From: Sanguibacter antarcticus
GTDB taxonomy: Bacteria; Actinomycetota; Actinomycetes; Actinomycetales; Cellulomonadaceae
Length of the DNA: 64,000 bases
Direction: 5' to 3'
Assembly (NCBI RefSeq): GCF_002564005.1
Contig: NZ_PDJG01000001.1
Span: 1,736,001 to 1,800,000 of the forward strand
The position numbers and the translations under genes are program-made. Positions 21,102 through 32,700 of this stretch are shown one piece after another. Position 1 is the stretch's first letter. Every line of letters starts with the position of its first letter. Under the pieces are notes generated by a model, which was not told the origin of the DNA, did not search any database, and was given only the letters and a program-made list of their open reading frames with translations.

Positions 21102-22391
21102 CTAGCTGCTCGTCGCACTGTCGAGGACGATCGAGACGTCACGGTCATCGCCCCCTGAGCGTACGCGCAGGACGACCGTGTCACCGGGGGCCTTGGCACG
21201 GATCGCGACGATGAGCTCGTCCGGTTGTGTCACAGGACGTCCGTCGATCGACACGATCACATCACCCGACTCGACCCCGGCCCCGTCAGCAGGCCCGCCG
21301 GGGGTGACCGCAGCCTGGCCTGCCTGGTCGTCCTCAGACACGCGGACGCCTTCGCCGTCGTACGTCGAGTCGAGGAGGACGCCGATGATCGGGTAGCTCG
21401 CGACGCCCGTCTCGATCAGCTCCTCCGCCGTGCGGCGTGCCTGGTTGGACCCGATGGCGAAACCGAGCCCGATGCTCCCGGACGCTGAGAGCTGTCCTGG
21501 CGGCTGGGCGATCGCCGAGTTGATGCCGATGACCTCGCCGGCCCCGTTGACGAGCGGGCCACCAGAGTTGCCGGGGTTGATCGCTGCATCGGTCTGGAGC
21601 GCGTTGATGAAGGCCGTGTCCGTCACGTCCCCCGCCGAGACAGGCCGGTTGAGCGCGCTGATGATCCCGGACGTCACGGTCCCGTCGAGCCCGAGGGGTG
21701 CCCCGATCGCGATGACAGGATCGCCGACCACGACACCGTCGGAGTCTCCCAGGACCAGCGGGACCAGGCCCTCGCGCTCGACCCGCAGCACCGCCAGGTC
21801 GTAGTCCGCCGTGCGCCCCACGAGCGTCGCGTCGTCTTCGGTGCCGTCGGCGAACGTCACCCGGATCCGGCCGTCGGGCACCGCGCCGGCGATGACGTGG
21901 TTGTTCGTGAGGATGTACCCGTCCTCCCGCAGGACGAAGCCGGAACCTGTTCCTTGACCGTCCGCACCAGAGACCTGGATCGACACGACGCTCGGAGCGA
22001 CCGTGGCCGCGATGTCGGCGATCGAGCCGTCCGGCCGGGTGAGGTCGTCCGACGGCACGACCGTCGGAAGGCTCGCGTCGTCCGGACGACCCGCCACCGC
22101 GTCCAGCGCCACGGGTGCGAGCACGCCGCCGAGCGCTCCGACCACGAGAGCTCCCACGAGGAGGACCACCACGAGACCTGGCCCCAGCCCACGCACAGGT
22201 TCCCGAGCAGGACGGGGCAGCGGCTGCCACGGAAGCACGAACGCGTCGGCGTCCGGGAGGTACCCGTCTGGCTCCGGCAGCTGAGCCTCCTGGCTGGACG
22301 GGGCGGCGACCGGGACAGCAGCGTCGTCACCAGGAGGCGGGGGAACAGGACCGTGCCCGGGGACCAAGCCCTCGGGGGCGTTCTCATGCAC
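21102..22391 (-). CDS. htrA: HtrA-type membrane-anchored serine protease with PDZ domain
   Basis: A 429-residue trypsin-like protease. A Pro/Ala-rich cytoplasmic N-terminus of about 70 residues precedes one membrane helix (71-96). The protease domain carries His165 (TNNHVIAG), Asp198 (YDLAVLR) and Ser276 (NPGNSGGPL). One PDZ domain covers about 320-425, with the carboxylate-binding loop YPIIGV. It degrades misfolded or signalling proteins outside the membrane. It follows the anti-sigma gene without a gap, which ties it to the SigE envelope-stress response. Confidence 0.93.
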   Translation of the reverse strand: MHENAPEGLVPGHGPVPPPPGDDAAVPVAAPSSQEAQLPEPDGYLPDADAFVLPWQPLPRPAREPVRGLGPGLVVVLLVGALVVGALGGVLAPVALDAVAGRPDDASLPTVVPSDDLTRPDGSIADIAATVAPSVVSIQVSGADGQGTGSGFVLREDGYILTNNHVIAGAVPDGRIRVTFADGTEDDATLVGRTADYDLAVLRVEREGLVPLVLGDSDGVVVGDPVIAIGAPLGLDGTVTSGIISALNRPVSAGDVTDTAFINALQTDAAINPGNSGGPLVNGAGEVIGINSAIAQPPGQLSASGSIGLGFAIGSNQARRTAEELIETGVASYPIIGVLLDSTYDGEGVRVSEDDQAGQAAVTPGGPADGAGVESGDVIVSIDGRPVTQPDELIVAIRAKAPGDTVVLRVRSGGDDRDVSIVLDSATSS

Positions 22392-23351
22392 CTAGAGGAC
22401 TCCTGTCAGAGTGGACCAGCCGCGCTCGACACGCGCCTGGAATCCGGTGTCGAACTCATCGACGGTGAACGTGGAGACAAGTTGTAGCACGTCCTCGAGG
22501 TCCATCTCCGAGACGACGTCGATGACGGTGTCCGAGGACTGCCACACGAGGTGGACCGGCGTCTCGGAGACGACATAGACCGGGTTGCCCCCGATGCTCT
22601 GCGCGGTGCCGTCGAGCGCGGTCGAGTCGAGCCTGCCCTTCTGCTCGCGCACGACCACGCGTCCGAGCGGGCTCTCGAGGTCGACCTCGAGGATTCCGTC
22701 GTTGTCTCCGGCGAACCGCACCTGAGTCAGTCGGACGCCGTCGGGGAGTGTCGCCGGCCGTTCCCAGCCGTGCTCGCCCAACCACCCGAAGACGTCGTCC
22801 GTGGGTGCTGCTCCGACCGACGTCGGGATCTCCAGGACGACGGGTGCCGGGCCGTCGGTCGATCGGAGCGGAAGCGGCGCGGACGCCAGGACAGACAGCG
22901 CGTCGGTCGTCGCGCGGGACGGCACGACCACAGGGCGCGCACCGAGCACGAACAGACCGGCTGCCGCGATCCCCGTCACTGCGAGTGCGCTGAGCGCGCC
23001 CGCGCGGGCCCACCGAGGCAGGCCACCGTCGCGAAGGTCACCGCAGAGCGCGAGCGAGCGGGGCGGCAGGTCTTCGCCCGACCACGAGGACGACGCTCCC
23101 GGCGGGCACGGGATCCGCTGTGCGCCCGGCCCGTCGTCGACGCTCAGCGCGAGGAGCCGCGACACAAGCTCCGGGGCCGGCAGAACCTCGGTCAGCTGCC
23201 CCCGGAGGGACTGTCGTGCATCACGCGCAGCCACGAGATCACCCGCACACCGCGAGCACCCGGCCACGTGGACGAGCGCCCGGTCGCGCGCCGCCGCGTC
23301 CAGCTGGCCGTCGACCAGAGCGCTCACCTGCGAGCCGAGATGGGGGCTCAC
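22392..23351 (-). CDS. rseA: anti-sigma-E factor with zinc-binding N-terminus
   Basis: A 319-residue protein. The zinc-associated anti-sigma motif is seen as His28, Cys32 and Cys35 (HVAGCSRC). A membrane helix follows at about 116-135, then an extracytoplasmic domain of about 180 residues. The cytoplasmic part should hold SigE inactive. The outer domain is much larger than in mycobacterial RseA and may sense signals itself. The GTG start overlaps the sigE stop (GTGA), the classic coupling of a sigma factor with its inhibitor, and the stop abuts the htrA start. Confidence 0.87.
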   Translation of the reverse strand: MSPHLGSQVSALVDGQLDAAARDRALVHVAGCSRCAGDLVAARDARQSLRGQLTEVLPAPELVSRLLALSVDDGPGAQRIPCPPGASSSWSGEDLPPRSLALCGDLRDGGLPRWARAGALSALAVTGIAAAGLFVLGARPVVVPSRATTDALSVLASAPLPLRSTDGPAPVVLEIPTSVGAAPTDDVFGWLGEHGWERPATLPDGVRLTQVRFAGDNDGILEVDLESPLGRVVVREQKGRLDSTALDGTAQSIGGNPVYVVSETPVHLVWQSSDTVIDVVSEMDLEDVLQLVSTFTVDEFDTGFQARVERGWSTLTGVL

Positions 23352-24010
23352 GAGGCCTTCTCGGTCGCGAGGGCCTCGAGGAGCGCGAGCGATCCCGTCC
23401 CGGTGACGTCACCGGCTGGACGACGTGACCGGTGCGCCAAGAGCACCCGCAGCTGGGACCGCGCACGGTGGATCCGCGACCGGACGGTCCCCAGCTTGAT
23501 ACCGAGGGTGACGGCGATCTCCTCGTAGGACAGCCCTTCGATGTCGCAGAGCACGACAGCGGCGCGGTACTCGGGCACCAGCGAGTCCAGCGCACGCTGG
23601 ACATCGTGATCGAGGTTGGCGTGCTCGTAGCCGCGCTCGGGATCGTGCAGCTCACCGCTCGCGGCATACTGCACGTCGCTCTCCCCCATCGCGTCCATGC
23701 GGATGCGCTGCTTGCGTCGGACCTGGTCGAGAAAGAGGTTCGTCGTGATCCGGTGCAGCCAGCCTTCGAAGGTGCCCGGTGTGTACCCCTTGAGGGAGCG
23801 GAACACGCGGACGAAGACGTCCTGGGTGAGATCTTCGGCATCGTGCTGGTTGCCGGTCAACCGGTATGCGAGCCGGTACACGCGTGCGGAGTGGTCCTGA
23901 ACGATCGACTCCCAGCTCGGCGCTTCCCACGCGGGGGCTCCCGCCTCGGGCGCAGCGGCGCGCACAGGCTCAGGAGAGAGGGACGAGGCCGGATGGTCAG
24001 AGTCGCGCAT
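23348..24010 (-). CDS. sigE: ECF RNA polymerase sigma factor SigE
   Basis: A 220-residue ECF sigma factor. Region 2 covers about 36-100 (with [14 protein letters not shown] for core binding and -10 recognition) and region 4 about 138-190 (helix-turn-helix [20 protein letters not shown]). About 35 extra N-terminal residues precede region 2. The start at 24010 is supported by GGGAGA about 8 bases upstream; a longer frame upstream overlaps the divergent promoter. It would direct genes for envelope stress and is controlled by the anti-sigma factor encoded directly downstream. Confidence 0.93.
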   Translation of the reverse strand: MRDSDHPASSLSPEPVRAAAPEAGAPAWEAPSWESIVQDHSARVYRLAYRLTGNQHDAEDLTQDVFVRVFRSLKGYTPGTFEGWLHRITTNLFLDQVRRKQRIRMDAMGESDVQYAASGELHDPERGYEHANLDHDVQRALDSLVPEYRAAVVLCDIEGLSYEEIAVTLGIKLGTVRSRIHRARSQLRVLLAHRSRRPAGDVTGTGSLALLEALATEKAS

Positions 24011-24134
24011 CGCGCCATTCTCCCAGGATCGCCAGCGTGATGTCGCCTCCGTGACGGAACATTCACGCAGAGCGGACACCGCCGGTCGGTCGTCCGGTCT
24101 CGATCAGGTCTCAGCGGTACCATCGGCTCAGACC

Positions 24135-24797
24135 ATGACGACCGCACGACCCCTGGAGGGCACCATCTCCGCTGACACGTCTCAGAGTTGGGCGTACGCC
24201 GAAGACTTCATCGACGAGGACGACGTCCTGCTGCGCGCCCGCGAGAGAGCCGCGCAGCTGGGCTGCTCGTCGATCCTGCCCGGCGCTGGTGCTGCGCTCA
24301 GCGTCCTGGCTGCAGCGGTGGCCGCCCGCTCCGTGGTCGAGATCGGGACGGGGACGGGTGTCGCGAGCCTCTACCTCCTGCGCGGGATGCAGCCCGACGG
24401 CGTCCTCACCACCATCGACATCGAGATGGAGCACCAGCGTGCTGCGAAAGAGGCGCTCGTCGAGGCAGGCATCCGGCTGACACGTGCCCGGGCGATCTCT
24501 GGCCGCGCGCTGGACGTCCTGCCCCGCCTGACCGACGGAGCCTACGATCTCGTGCTCATCGGTGCCGACACGGAGAGCTACCCCGCCTACGTCGAGCAGG
24601 CACTGCGGCTGCTGCGGCCCGGCGGCGTCCTCGTGGTCGACGATGCCCTCTGGCACGGGCAGGTCGCCGACCCCGCACGCCGTGACGCGATGACGACGAC
24701 CGTACGAGACGTCGGCCGTCACCTCCGTGACGACGACCGGGTCGTCACGGCGCTGCTGACCTCAGGGACCGGCCTGCTCGTCGCTGTCCGCCGCTGA
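24135..24797 (+). CDS. O-methyltransferase (catechol OMT-like family 3)
   Basis: A 220-residue SAM-dependent methyltransferase. The SAM-binding motif VEIGTGTGVASL, the acidic DIEMEH after strand 2, and metal-binding-type VVDDALWHG are present. It is read divergently from sigE, exactly as Rv1220c is next to sigE in M. tuberculosis (recalled synteny). Substrate is unknown. The frame is open upstream to 24051, but MTTARP at 24135 gives the usual length of about 215-220 residues. Confidence 0.88.
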   Translation: MTTARPLEGTISADTSQSWAYAEDFIDEDDVLLRARERAAQLGCSSILPGAGAALSVLAAAVAARSVVEIGTGTGVASLYLLRGMQPDGVLTTIDIEMEHQRAAKEALVEAGIRLTRARAISGRALDVLPRLTDGAYDLVLIGADTESYPAYVEQALRLLRPGGVLVVDDALWHGQVADPARRDAMTTTVRDVGRHLRDDDRVVTALLTSGTGLLVAVRR

Positions 24798-24841
24798 CCC
24801 GCTGCCCGCGAACACGTCGCGCGGGCGGCGGCCAGCACGAG

Positions 24842-26443
24842 TCAGCGCAGCTTCTCGAGGAACCGCAGGACGAGGCGCGCACCGTAGCCGGTCGCGCCCT
24901 TGGGCACCTCGTGCGCCGTCGTCGTCGAGCGTGCCGGCCCGGCGATGTCCAGGTGCACCCACCGGCGCTCCCCCGCGAACTCTCGGAGGAAGAGCGCCGC
25001 GGTGATCGACCCGCCGCCAGGCGCGTCGATCGGTACGTGGCGCAGGTCCGCGACGGTCGATCTCAGCGCCGACCGGTACTCCTCCACCAGCGGCATGTGC
25101 CAGACCTTCTCCCCGCTCACCTGAGCCGCGGCCTCGAACCCGGCGAGAAGCCGCTCGTCCGCCGAGTACAGCGCGCCGTGCCCGCGGCCGAGACCTTGGC
25201 TCGCAGCCCCGGTGAGCGTCGCGACGTCGATGAGGATGTCCGGGTCGAGCGAGTCGTCTGCGTACGCCATCGCGTCCGCGAGAACGAGCCGGCCCTCGGC
25301 GTCGGTGTTCGCCACCTCGACGGTCGTTCCTCCACGGAGCGTGAGGACGTCACCGGGACGGTAGGAGCTGGCTCCGAAGTGGTTCTCAGCGAGCGGCAGG
25401 ACTGCCGTCACCCGGTGCTTGGAGCGTGCACGCGACGCACCGACGACGACGGCGAGTGCGACCGCCGCTCCCGCCATGTCGGTCTTCATCGGGATCATCG
25501 CCTCACGAGGCTTGATCGAGAGCCCACCGGTGTCGAAGGTGATGCCCTTGCCGACGACCACGACGTGCTTCGACCCGCGGGCGGGCTCCTCCTCGAACGG
25601 CGTATAGGTGACGGTCACGAGCCGCGGCCCGTCGACCGATCCGCTGCCGACGGCGAGCAGGCCGCCGAACCCTTCAGCGGTCAGCTCCTCGGGACCGCGG
25701 ACCGACAACTCGAGCCCTTCCGCGTCAGCCAGCTCGGTGACGCGACGCGTGAACCACTCGGGCGTCTTGATGTTCGACGGGACGGACGTGAGGTCGCGGA
25801 CGAGCCACGTGGCCCACGCGCTGCGCGACGCTGCCTCGACCACGCTCTCGGGAGTCGAGCCGAGGAGGACGAGCTGGTGTGCGGGGCGCGGCCCTGCGCC
25901 GGAGCGCGAGAGAGCGGGCTGCCGGTAGGCGCCGAGGAGATACCCCTCGACGAAGCCGCGCGCAGTCTCTGTCTGCGTGCCCGCTGCGACCGTCGTGACG
26001 ACCCGACCGAGCCCCACCGTCGCGCGTGCGAGTGCCGCGCCTGCTCGGCGCAGGTCTTGCGCCGAGCCGTGCCCGGTCCCCACGAAGATGATGCGGTGAG
26101 GCAGGTCTGACCACGGGAGCGGACCGACGGCTCGGCCGTGGGAGCGAGGGAGGTCGACCGTGTGGCTCGTGCCGGCCGCACCTGTGAACGACGCACGCTC
26201 AGCGAGCTCAGCAAGGTCGATGCCGTACCGCGCCGAGGCGTCTACGGCACCTGCACGAGGCTGGAGCTCGTCGTCCCCTTCGACGGGCGCGCCGACTGCC
26301 ACAGCGATGGCATCGACGTCACCGTCTTCGAGGAAGACACACTGTGCGATCCGGCCGCGAGAGACCACGACCTCAGGGACATCACGCCCGATCGCGGCTG
26401 TCGCAGCGTCACCGACCGAGGCTCGAACAGTCCGAGGAGGCAA
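24842..26443 (-). CDS. pepA: leucyl aminopeptidase (M17)
   Basis: A 533-residue cytosolic aminopeptidase releasing N-terminal residues from peptides. The M17 signature NTDAEGRL is intact; metal and catalytic residues are seen in KGITFDTGGLSIKP and MKTDMAGAA. An N-terminal regulatory domain of about 170 residues precedes the catalytic half. It ends the minus-strand group DUF3117-pepA (2-base gap) and is convergent to the methyltransferase gene. Confidence 0.93.
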   Translation of the reverse strand: MPPRTVRASVGDAATAAIGRDVPEVVVSRGRIAQCVFLEDGDVDAIAVAVGAPVEGDDELQPRAGAVDASARYGIDLAELAERASFTGAAGTSHTVDLPRSHGRAVGPLPWSDLPHRIIFVGTGHGSAQDLRRAGAALARATVGLGRVVTTVAAGTQTETARGFVEGYLLGAYRQPALSRSGAGPRPAHQLVLLGSTPESVVEAASRSAWATWLVRDLTSVPSNIKTPEWFTRRVTELADAEGLELSVRGPEELTAEGFGGLLAVGSGSVDGPRLVTVTYTPFEEEPARGSKHVVVVGKGITFDTGGLSIKPREAMIPMKTDMAGAAVALAVVVGASRARSKHRVTAVLPLAENHFGASSYRPGDVLTLRGGTTVEVANTDAEGRLVLADAMAYADDSLDPDILIDVATLTGAASQGLGRGHGALYSADERLLAGFEAAAQVSGEKVWHMPLVEEYRSALRSTVADLRHVPIDAPGGGSITAALFLREFAGERRWVHLDIAGPARSTTTAHEVPKGATGYGARLVLRFLEKLR

Positions 26444-26445
26444 CG

Positions 26446-26613
26446 TCAGCCCACGACCGCTTTGAGCGCCTCGCCCAATTCGCTCGCCTCGACCGCGTTG
26501 AGCTCGACAACCAGACGGCCGCCACCCTCGAGGGGGACGCGCATGACGATGCCGCGCCCTTCTTTGGTGACCTCAAGTGGGCCATCACCCGTCCGTGGCT
26601 TCATCGCAGCCAT
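26446..26613 (-). CDS. DUF3117 small conserved protein
   Basis: A 55-residue protein beginning MAAMKPRTGDG and carrying GRGIVMRVPLEGGGRLVVE, which matches the actinobacterial DUF3117 family (Rv1211-like, from memory). Function is unknown. It is placed 2 bases before pepA and has a GGAGA ribosome site. A longer upstream open frame is not supported. The gene is one of the most conserved small genes of the sigE-folP2 neighbourhood in actinobacteria. Confidence 0.9.
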   Translation of the reverse strand: MAAMKPRTGDGPLEVTKEGRGIVMRVPLEGGGRLVVELNAVEASELGEALKAVVG

Positions 26614-26660
26614 TGGTGGCTCTCCATTTCCGTCGATACCGCCGATAGTCTTCGATGAAT

Positions 26661-26666
26661 ATTCTA
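26661..26666 (-). promoter_or_regulatory. candidate -10 box upstream of DUF3117/pepA
   Basis: TAGAAT on the minus strand lies in a short AT-rich patch 48 bases upstream of the DUF3117 start, in the 163-base gap behind the giant surface protein gene. No good -35 box is seen at the right distance. The rest of the gap holds only a weak 6-bp stem (26735-26740 with 26753-26758) that may help end the surface-protein transcript. Confidence 0.35.
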
Positions 26667-26776
26667 GTTCACCCCAGGTGTTGCTCGTGCCGCACATAGA
26701 GCGCCCGCAAATACACAATTCACGCGGGGCAATGGAGGCGGACGGCGCTGCGCGCCTCGGCCCTCCACGGTGGGTG

Positions 26777-29700
26777 TCAGGCGGTGCGGGTTCCCAGGAC
26801 CCAGACCCGTCGGCGCAGGTACACACCCGTGCCCAGAAGGATCAGCGCGACCGCCACGACACCACCGATCGTGGCACCCGTGAGAGCCAACACGCTCGAG
26901 CGCAGCACCAGATCCACGTCCGTACGATCCTGCCCAGCCCCCAAGGTCACCGACGCCACCAACAGATCACCACCATCAAGATCCGAGTACGCCACCGTCC
27001 CCTTCGGGAACGTCGACCTGTCGAACGCCACCACATACTCCCCCGCAGGCAACCCCTCCACGAGATAGACGCCGTCAGCATCGGTACGCACCTCGACGAC
27101 CAGATCATCACCGCCACCGAGCACACCATCACCACCCAGCCACGTCACCACCACACGCACCCCAGGAGCACCCACGTCACCAGGACCACGCACCCCGTCC
27201 TCGTTCACATCAACCCACACCAGATCACCGATCGACCCCGTCCCCATGACCGCCGTATCGATGTCCGAGATCACCTCACCAGCACCCAACGACCCCACGA
27301 ACACACCATCAGGACCACTCACCCCGTTCGACCGGTCCCACACCACCGACGTCCCCGCCGGCACCGTCGAAGAATCCACCACCGCAGTGAACGCACCCGG
27401 CGGCATGTCCTGAACCGACCACACACCACCAGCACCCGTCACCGCCGAGATCACCACATCATCACCAGAACCCACAACACCATCCGGACCACCCCACGTC
27501 ACCACGACGACAACCCCAGGCAACCCCACCTCAACCCCAACCTCCAACACACCATCCACAGCCCGCTCCAACCAGACCGTCCCACCCACAGCACCCGTCC
27601 CCGCAAACCCGAAGTCCGCAGTGCGGTAGTCCTCAGGCCCGTCCGAACCCAGACCGTCGACCACAGAGAACCGGTCCAGCCGACCGGTCTCGTCAAAGCT
27701 CTCGTCATAGCCCGCCGGCACACCACCCGTGACAGCTACCTCGTAGCTGCCGTCAGGAAGGCCACCGACCAGATACCTGCCGTCGCCGTCGGTGACCGCG
27801 ACGAACACGATGTCGTCGCCCCCACCTCTGACGCCGTCCTGCCCGAGCCAGAGGATCTCGACCGTGACGTCACGCAAGCCCGGTTCTCCGGCGTCCTGCA
27901 CACCGTCCGCATCGACATCGACCCACACCCGGTCACCGATGCTGTTCGCACCCACATACCCGAAGTCCTGCAGACTGTTGAAGGCGTCGAGCAGGAGGAC
28001 GGTCTCGCTCGAGCCCACCGACCCGATGCCGTCGGCGTCGTAGGTCTGTGTCAGGCCGCCGGGCAGGCTTCCCGAGATCTCGACACGGGTCTCCCCCGCC
28101 GGAAGACCGAGAACCTGGTAGTGCCCGTCAGAGTCGGTCGTCGTGACCACCGTGAGGTTGTCGTCGGGCGTCGAGAGCAGACCGTCCGGGCCACCTGAGG
28201 TCACAGTGACCTCGACACCGGCGATCCCCGGCTCGCCCGGATCCTCTGAGCCGTTCCCGTCGAGGTCGAGGAAGACGGTGTCTCCCACGCCGGTCTCGGC
28301 AACATAGCCGAAGTCAGCGTTCGGCTCGTCGGGGCGCAGCTCCGTCAGGGAAACCACGGTCGTCCCGTTCGGGGTGTCGACGCCGCCGTCGAGGTCGTAC
28401 GTCGGCGCGAGCGCCGTCGGCAGCGAGATCACCGCGACGGTGTAGTCACCGAGCGGGAGGTTCCCGACGGCGTACTCGCCGTCCGGACCTGTGGTCACCG
28501 TGAACACGGCGCCTGTTCCGCCGTTCGGCGCCGTCCACACGACCTCGACGGTCGCGCCGGCGATACCTGGCTCGGTTCCGTCGGTCGCCTGGGTGCCGTC
28601 GCTGTCGACGTCGAGCCAGACGAGGTCGCCGAGCGAGCCTGCGCCTCGCAGACCGAAGTCGTAGTCGAGGTCTTCGACGCCGTCGAAGGTCAGGTCCACC
28701 GAACCGTCGACCGTGGCGTCCCGCTCGGAGACGGGAGTCACACCGAGCGGGAAGGTCGCTGCGTCGAGAGAGACCGTGAGGTCACCCGCCGGCACGGTAG
28801 GCAGGGACCACGAGCCGTCCAGACCGGTGGTCGTCGTGAACGTGACGTCGCCGTCCGGACCGTGCCAGAGGACGGTGACGCCGATCCCGGCCAGGCCGGG
28901 CTCGGAACCGTCGACAGCCTGCGCCCCGTCACCGTCCGAGTCGAGCCAGACCAGGTCGCCGACCGTGCCCGTGCCGGCGATGGCGAAGTCGGCGTCGAGA
29001 TATTCGGGGGCTGTCTCCGTGAGAGTCACCTCGGTCCGGCCGTCCGGGCTCACGCGCCCGTCGTCCTCGTCGAAGACGACGCTCGTCCCTGCCGGGAGCG
29101 TTCCGAGGACGACGGAGTACTCCCCCTTGTCGAGCCCCGTGGCCAGGTAGATGCCGTCTGCGTCCGTCGTTCCGGCGAAGACCTCGACGTCATCAAGGGT
29201 TCCGAGATTTCCATCCGGCCCTGCAGAGAACACGGTCACCGGGATGCCCGAGACACCGAGCTCCGAGGCGCTCTGCGTGGAGTCGCCGTCGAGGTCGAAC
29301 CAGACGGTGTCACCGATCACGCCAAGGTCTGCCTCGAGGCCAACGGTGTCCTCGACGACGTCGTCGTACTGACGCTCGCCCGTAGGCGTGCCCGGGAGCG
29401 AGGAGTATGTCGCGTCCGCCGTGTTGACGACCTCAGGGCCGACGACCTCGTCGTCCGGGCCGAGCTCAGGGGCGGTGAGCGTGTACGTGATCGTCACCGA
29501 TGAACCGACCGCGAGCGGGTCGAGGAGCGTGAACGTCGCACTGTCTGTGTCGGAGGTCGCGGTCACGACCGCGCCCTGCCCAGGGGTGAGTGCGAAGTCT
29601 GTCATCCGCGCATCAAAGGCATCGGAGACGACCACGTTGTTGGCCGCCGAGGTGCCGTCGTTCGTCACGGTGACCCGGTAGGTCACCGTCTGCTCGGACG

Positions 29701-32700
29701 CGATGTGACGAGACTCGAGCCAGCTCCCGTCGTCTTCGACCTCCTTGGTCAGGACGACGTGCGGCTCGAGGACTCCGACGTCTACGGCGACAGGGTCGCT
29801 CTCGACGTCGAAGGGAAGGACGTCGGTCACATCGACGGGCGTCGTCAGGACCGTGTCGAGGAGGTTCGAGTCGATCGTTGCCGAGTTGGTCAGCGTCGCA
29901 CCGTCAGCGGCCGCTGTCACGTCTGCGACACGAACCCTGTAGACGATCGTCACCCGGCGATCGAACGCCGTCGACGTCTGGACGTCGCCGATGAACCATC
30001 CAACCTGCTGGCCATCGGGAGCAAGCGCGATGATCGATGCCTGCGGACCTTCAGGAAGCCCGCACGCCGGCGTGGGCGCCGGCCCTGGCACGGTGCACAC
30101 CGCAGGATCTGCGTCCACGAAGACCATGCCTGCTGGCAGCGTGTCCAAGATCGTCGCATCGAAGGTCGTCACGTTCGCCGGGATGGTCCCCACGAGCGTG
30201 TAGGTGACGATCTCGCCGATCGTCGCCTCGGTCTTGTCTGCTGACTTCGTGATGGGTGCCGCTGGGCCGTCGAGGGTCACCTCAGCGTTCGCGGTATACC
30301 TGGTCGGGCTGAGCCCGCCGGGACCACGCTCCCCGGCGACGCTCGTGTCGAGGCTCCGGGTCGTGGCCTCTGCCGTGTTGGTGAAGTCGGTCGGAGCCGG
30401 GATCGGGCTGGCGACCTTCACCTCGTAGGCGAGCGAGACGGTGGATCCAGGATCGATCGTCTCGAGTGCCAGGGTGGCGACCGAGGTCCACGTCAGCGTC
30501 CGAGCAGAGCTGTCCCAGAGGCCCCCGCTCGGGACGGAATCACCGTCCGTGAGAACGGTGCCCGCGCCGTCGGTCGGAGACATCGAGGACGGGAGCGTGT
30601 CGACGACCACGACGTCGTGCGCGGTGGATGCGCCCGCGGCGTTTCCGGCTGTGACAGTGAAGTCGATCAGGTCGCCCGGATCGACGACGCCATCGACGTC
30701 TGCATCCGTCTTGGTGATCGTGACCTGCGGCTCGACGATCCTTGTGGTCACGCGGTCCGAGACGTTCGACATCCCGGTCGCTGTCAGGAACGCCCTGTTG
30801 GGCACGTTGTCTCCCGCGACAGGTCCGTCAACGTCCTTGACCGTCACGTCGTAGGTGACCGTGATGACCGCCCCTCCGGTAGGGACCGTGTAGGGGCTCG
30901 GGAGCGTCACGGTGATGTCGTCCGCATCCGTCACGATCGTCCAGCCCACAGGGAGCGAGGCAGACAGTCCCGCTCCGACCGTCAGCTCGCCTTCGACCGT
31001 CGACTCGTCGAGCAGGAGCTGGGAGTCGATGCTGTCTGTCACCGTCGCGTCAGTGAGGGTCGTTCCCTCGGGGAGGGTGGTCACCACCGTGTAGCTGACG
31101 ACCTCACCGATGGTCGCCCGTGCCAGGCTGTTGCCCGCTTCGTCGACGTTGGTCGTGTACGACTTGGCGACCGTCGCAGACTCGATGTCCACTGCCGCCG
31201 TGTCTCCGGCGGGACCCGTGTTCGGCACCGCCGTCGGGTCGATGTTGTCCTCAGGAACGTACGGGAACGGGGTCCCGTCGTTCGCCGCGCCGGTATATGC
31301 GCGCACGCCGGCAGTGTTGGTCAGCGTCGCTCCTGGGACGGCTGTCACGGGCACGACGACGGTGAAGACCACCGTTGCCGAACCATTGGCGGGGACACCG
31401 TCCAGGGTCCCGTCGATCACACCACCCGCACAGCTGAACGGCGTCGTTGCGGTGGTTCCTGTCACCGTGTAGCTCGCGGCGACGACATCGGTGCATGCAA
31501 GCTGTGAGGGCAGGATGTCCCGGACCGCCACGTCGTTCGCAGCGACGGAACCGTCGTTGAGCACCTCGATCGTGTATGTGAGCGTCTCGCCGCCCAGAAC
31601 CGGTCCAGCAGGGCTGACCGACTTCGCCAGCGTCAGCTGCGGCTCTGCCCAGCTCACGTCGACGCTGTCCCGGAGCTGATAGACGTCACCGGAGGTGTTC
31701 TCATAGGCAAGCTTGGCAAGGTTTCCGACGACGTCCCCGTCCTGCGCGACGCTCTCGTCCACGACCTGCGTCCGCAGGACCACCGACCCGGTCGAGCCGC
31801 TCACGAGGTCTCGGTCGCCTGCACCGAAGGTCCAGGTCACTGCGGCCCCGTCCACCGTCGGCGTCGGGAACGTGATCGCGCTGGACGCACCGTCCTCCGC
31901 GCTGACGAAGACGTAGCCAGGCGGGAGGAAGTCGACGAGGGACCCGTTGGAGGTGTCGAGCCCAGCTGGTGTGACGATGTCGATCTTCCAGCAGACGTAG
32001 TCACCGGGAGCGAACCCGCCGACAGGTGGCGTCGACGACCAGCCGAGACCTGATCCATCCCCGCACGTTCCCGCCCCGCCCGTCGGCGCTGCGACAGTCT
32101 TCACGAGCCCGATGGCGCCGGCAGACTGCCCTGCGGAGGACGAGTCCTGCACGTCACGGTCCGTACCGTCGCGGTCGATGGTGCGCGCCTGCAGCTCGAC
32201 GGCGTTCGTCCACGCGTCGTTCGCACGGACCGGGTTGCCGGTGTCGTCGGCCAGGTTCTCACGATAGAAGTTCCGGGTGAGCGTGTCGACCTCGTACGTC
32301 GAGGTGCCGTTCGCCAAGAGGTCGTCCGCAGCGGCGCCTGCCCAGGTGACGACCGTCGTACCGTCGGCCTGCTCGACGACCGTGGCCGCCGGGCGGGTGG
32401 CAGTGACCTGGAGGCCGTCCGGGACAGTGTCCGTCACGACGACCCCGGTCGCTCCCGTCGAGTACTCGCTGGCCTCGACCAGCATCGTCCAGGTGCTGGT
32501 CTGGCCCTGCGAGATGACGCTCGTGTCAACCGTCTTGTGGATCGACACGTCTTCGAGATAGGTCTGCTCGGTGCCGCTGTCTGAGTAGGACTGGACTCCA
32601 CCACCGGCGTTCGGGTCGTCATAGCTGCCCGTGAGGATCGCGAGATTGGTCACGCTCTGCTCGTCGGCATCGAGCTCGATGGTCGAGCCACCGGTGTTGT

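Noticed and set aside
24011..24079. A longer N-terminus for SigE starting at 24079
   Set aside because: The additional residues cross the divergent promoter region, and a good ribosome site supports the ATG at 24010.
24056..24095. A SigE-type promoter (GGAAC box) in the sigE/methyltransferase gap
   Set aside because: GGAAC is present at 24056-24060, but no matching -10 element lies at the correct distance.
26138..28198. A plus-strand open frame of 686 codons opposite pepA and the surface protein
   Set aside because: It is antisense to genes with clear motifs, has Arg/His/Thr-rich low-complexity content and arises from the high GC content. No ribosome site or domain supports it.
26888..29318. 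The repeats in the surface protein gene as a CRISPR array
   Set aside because: The repeat period is about 340 bases, the units are coding and diverged, and no spacers or cas genes are present.
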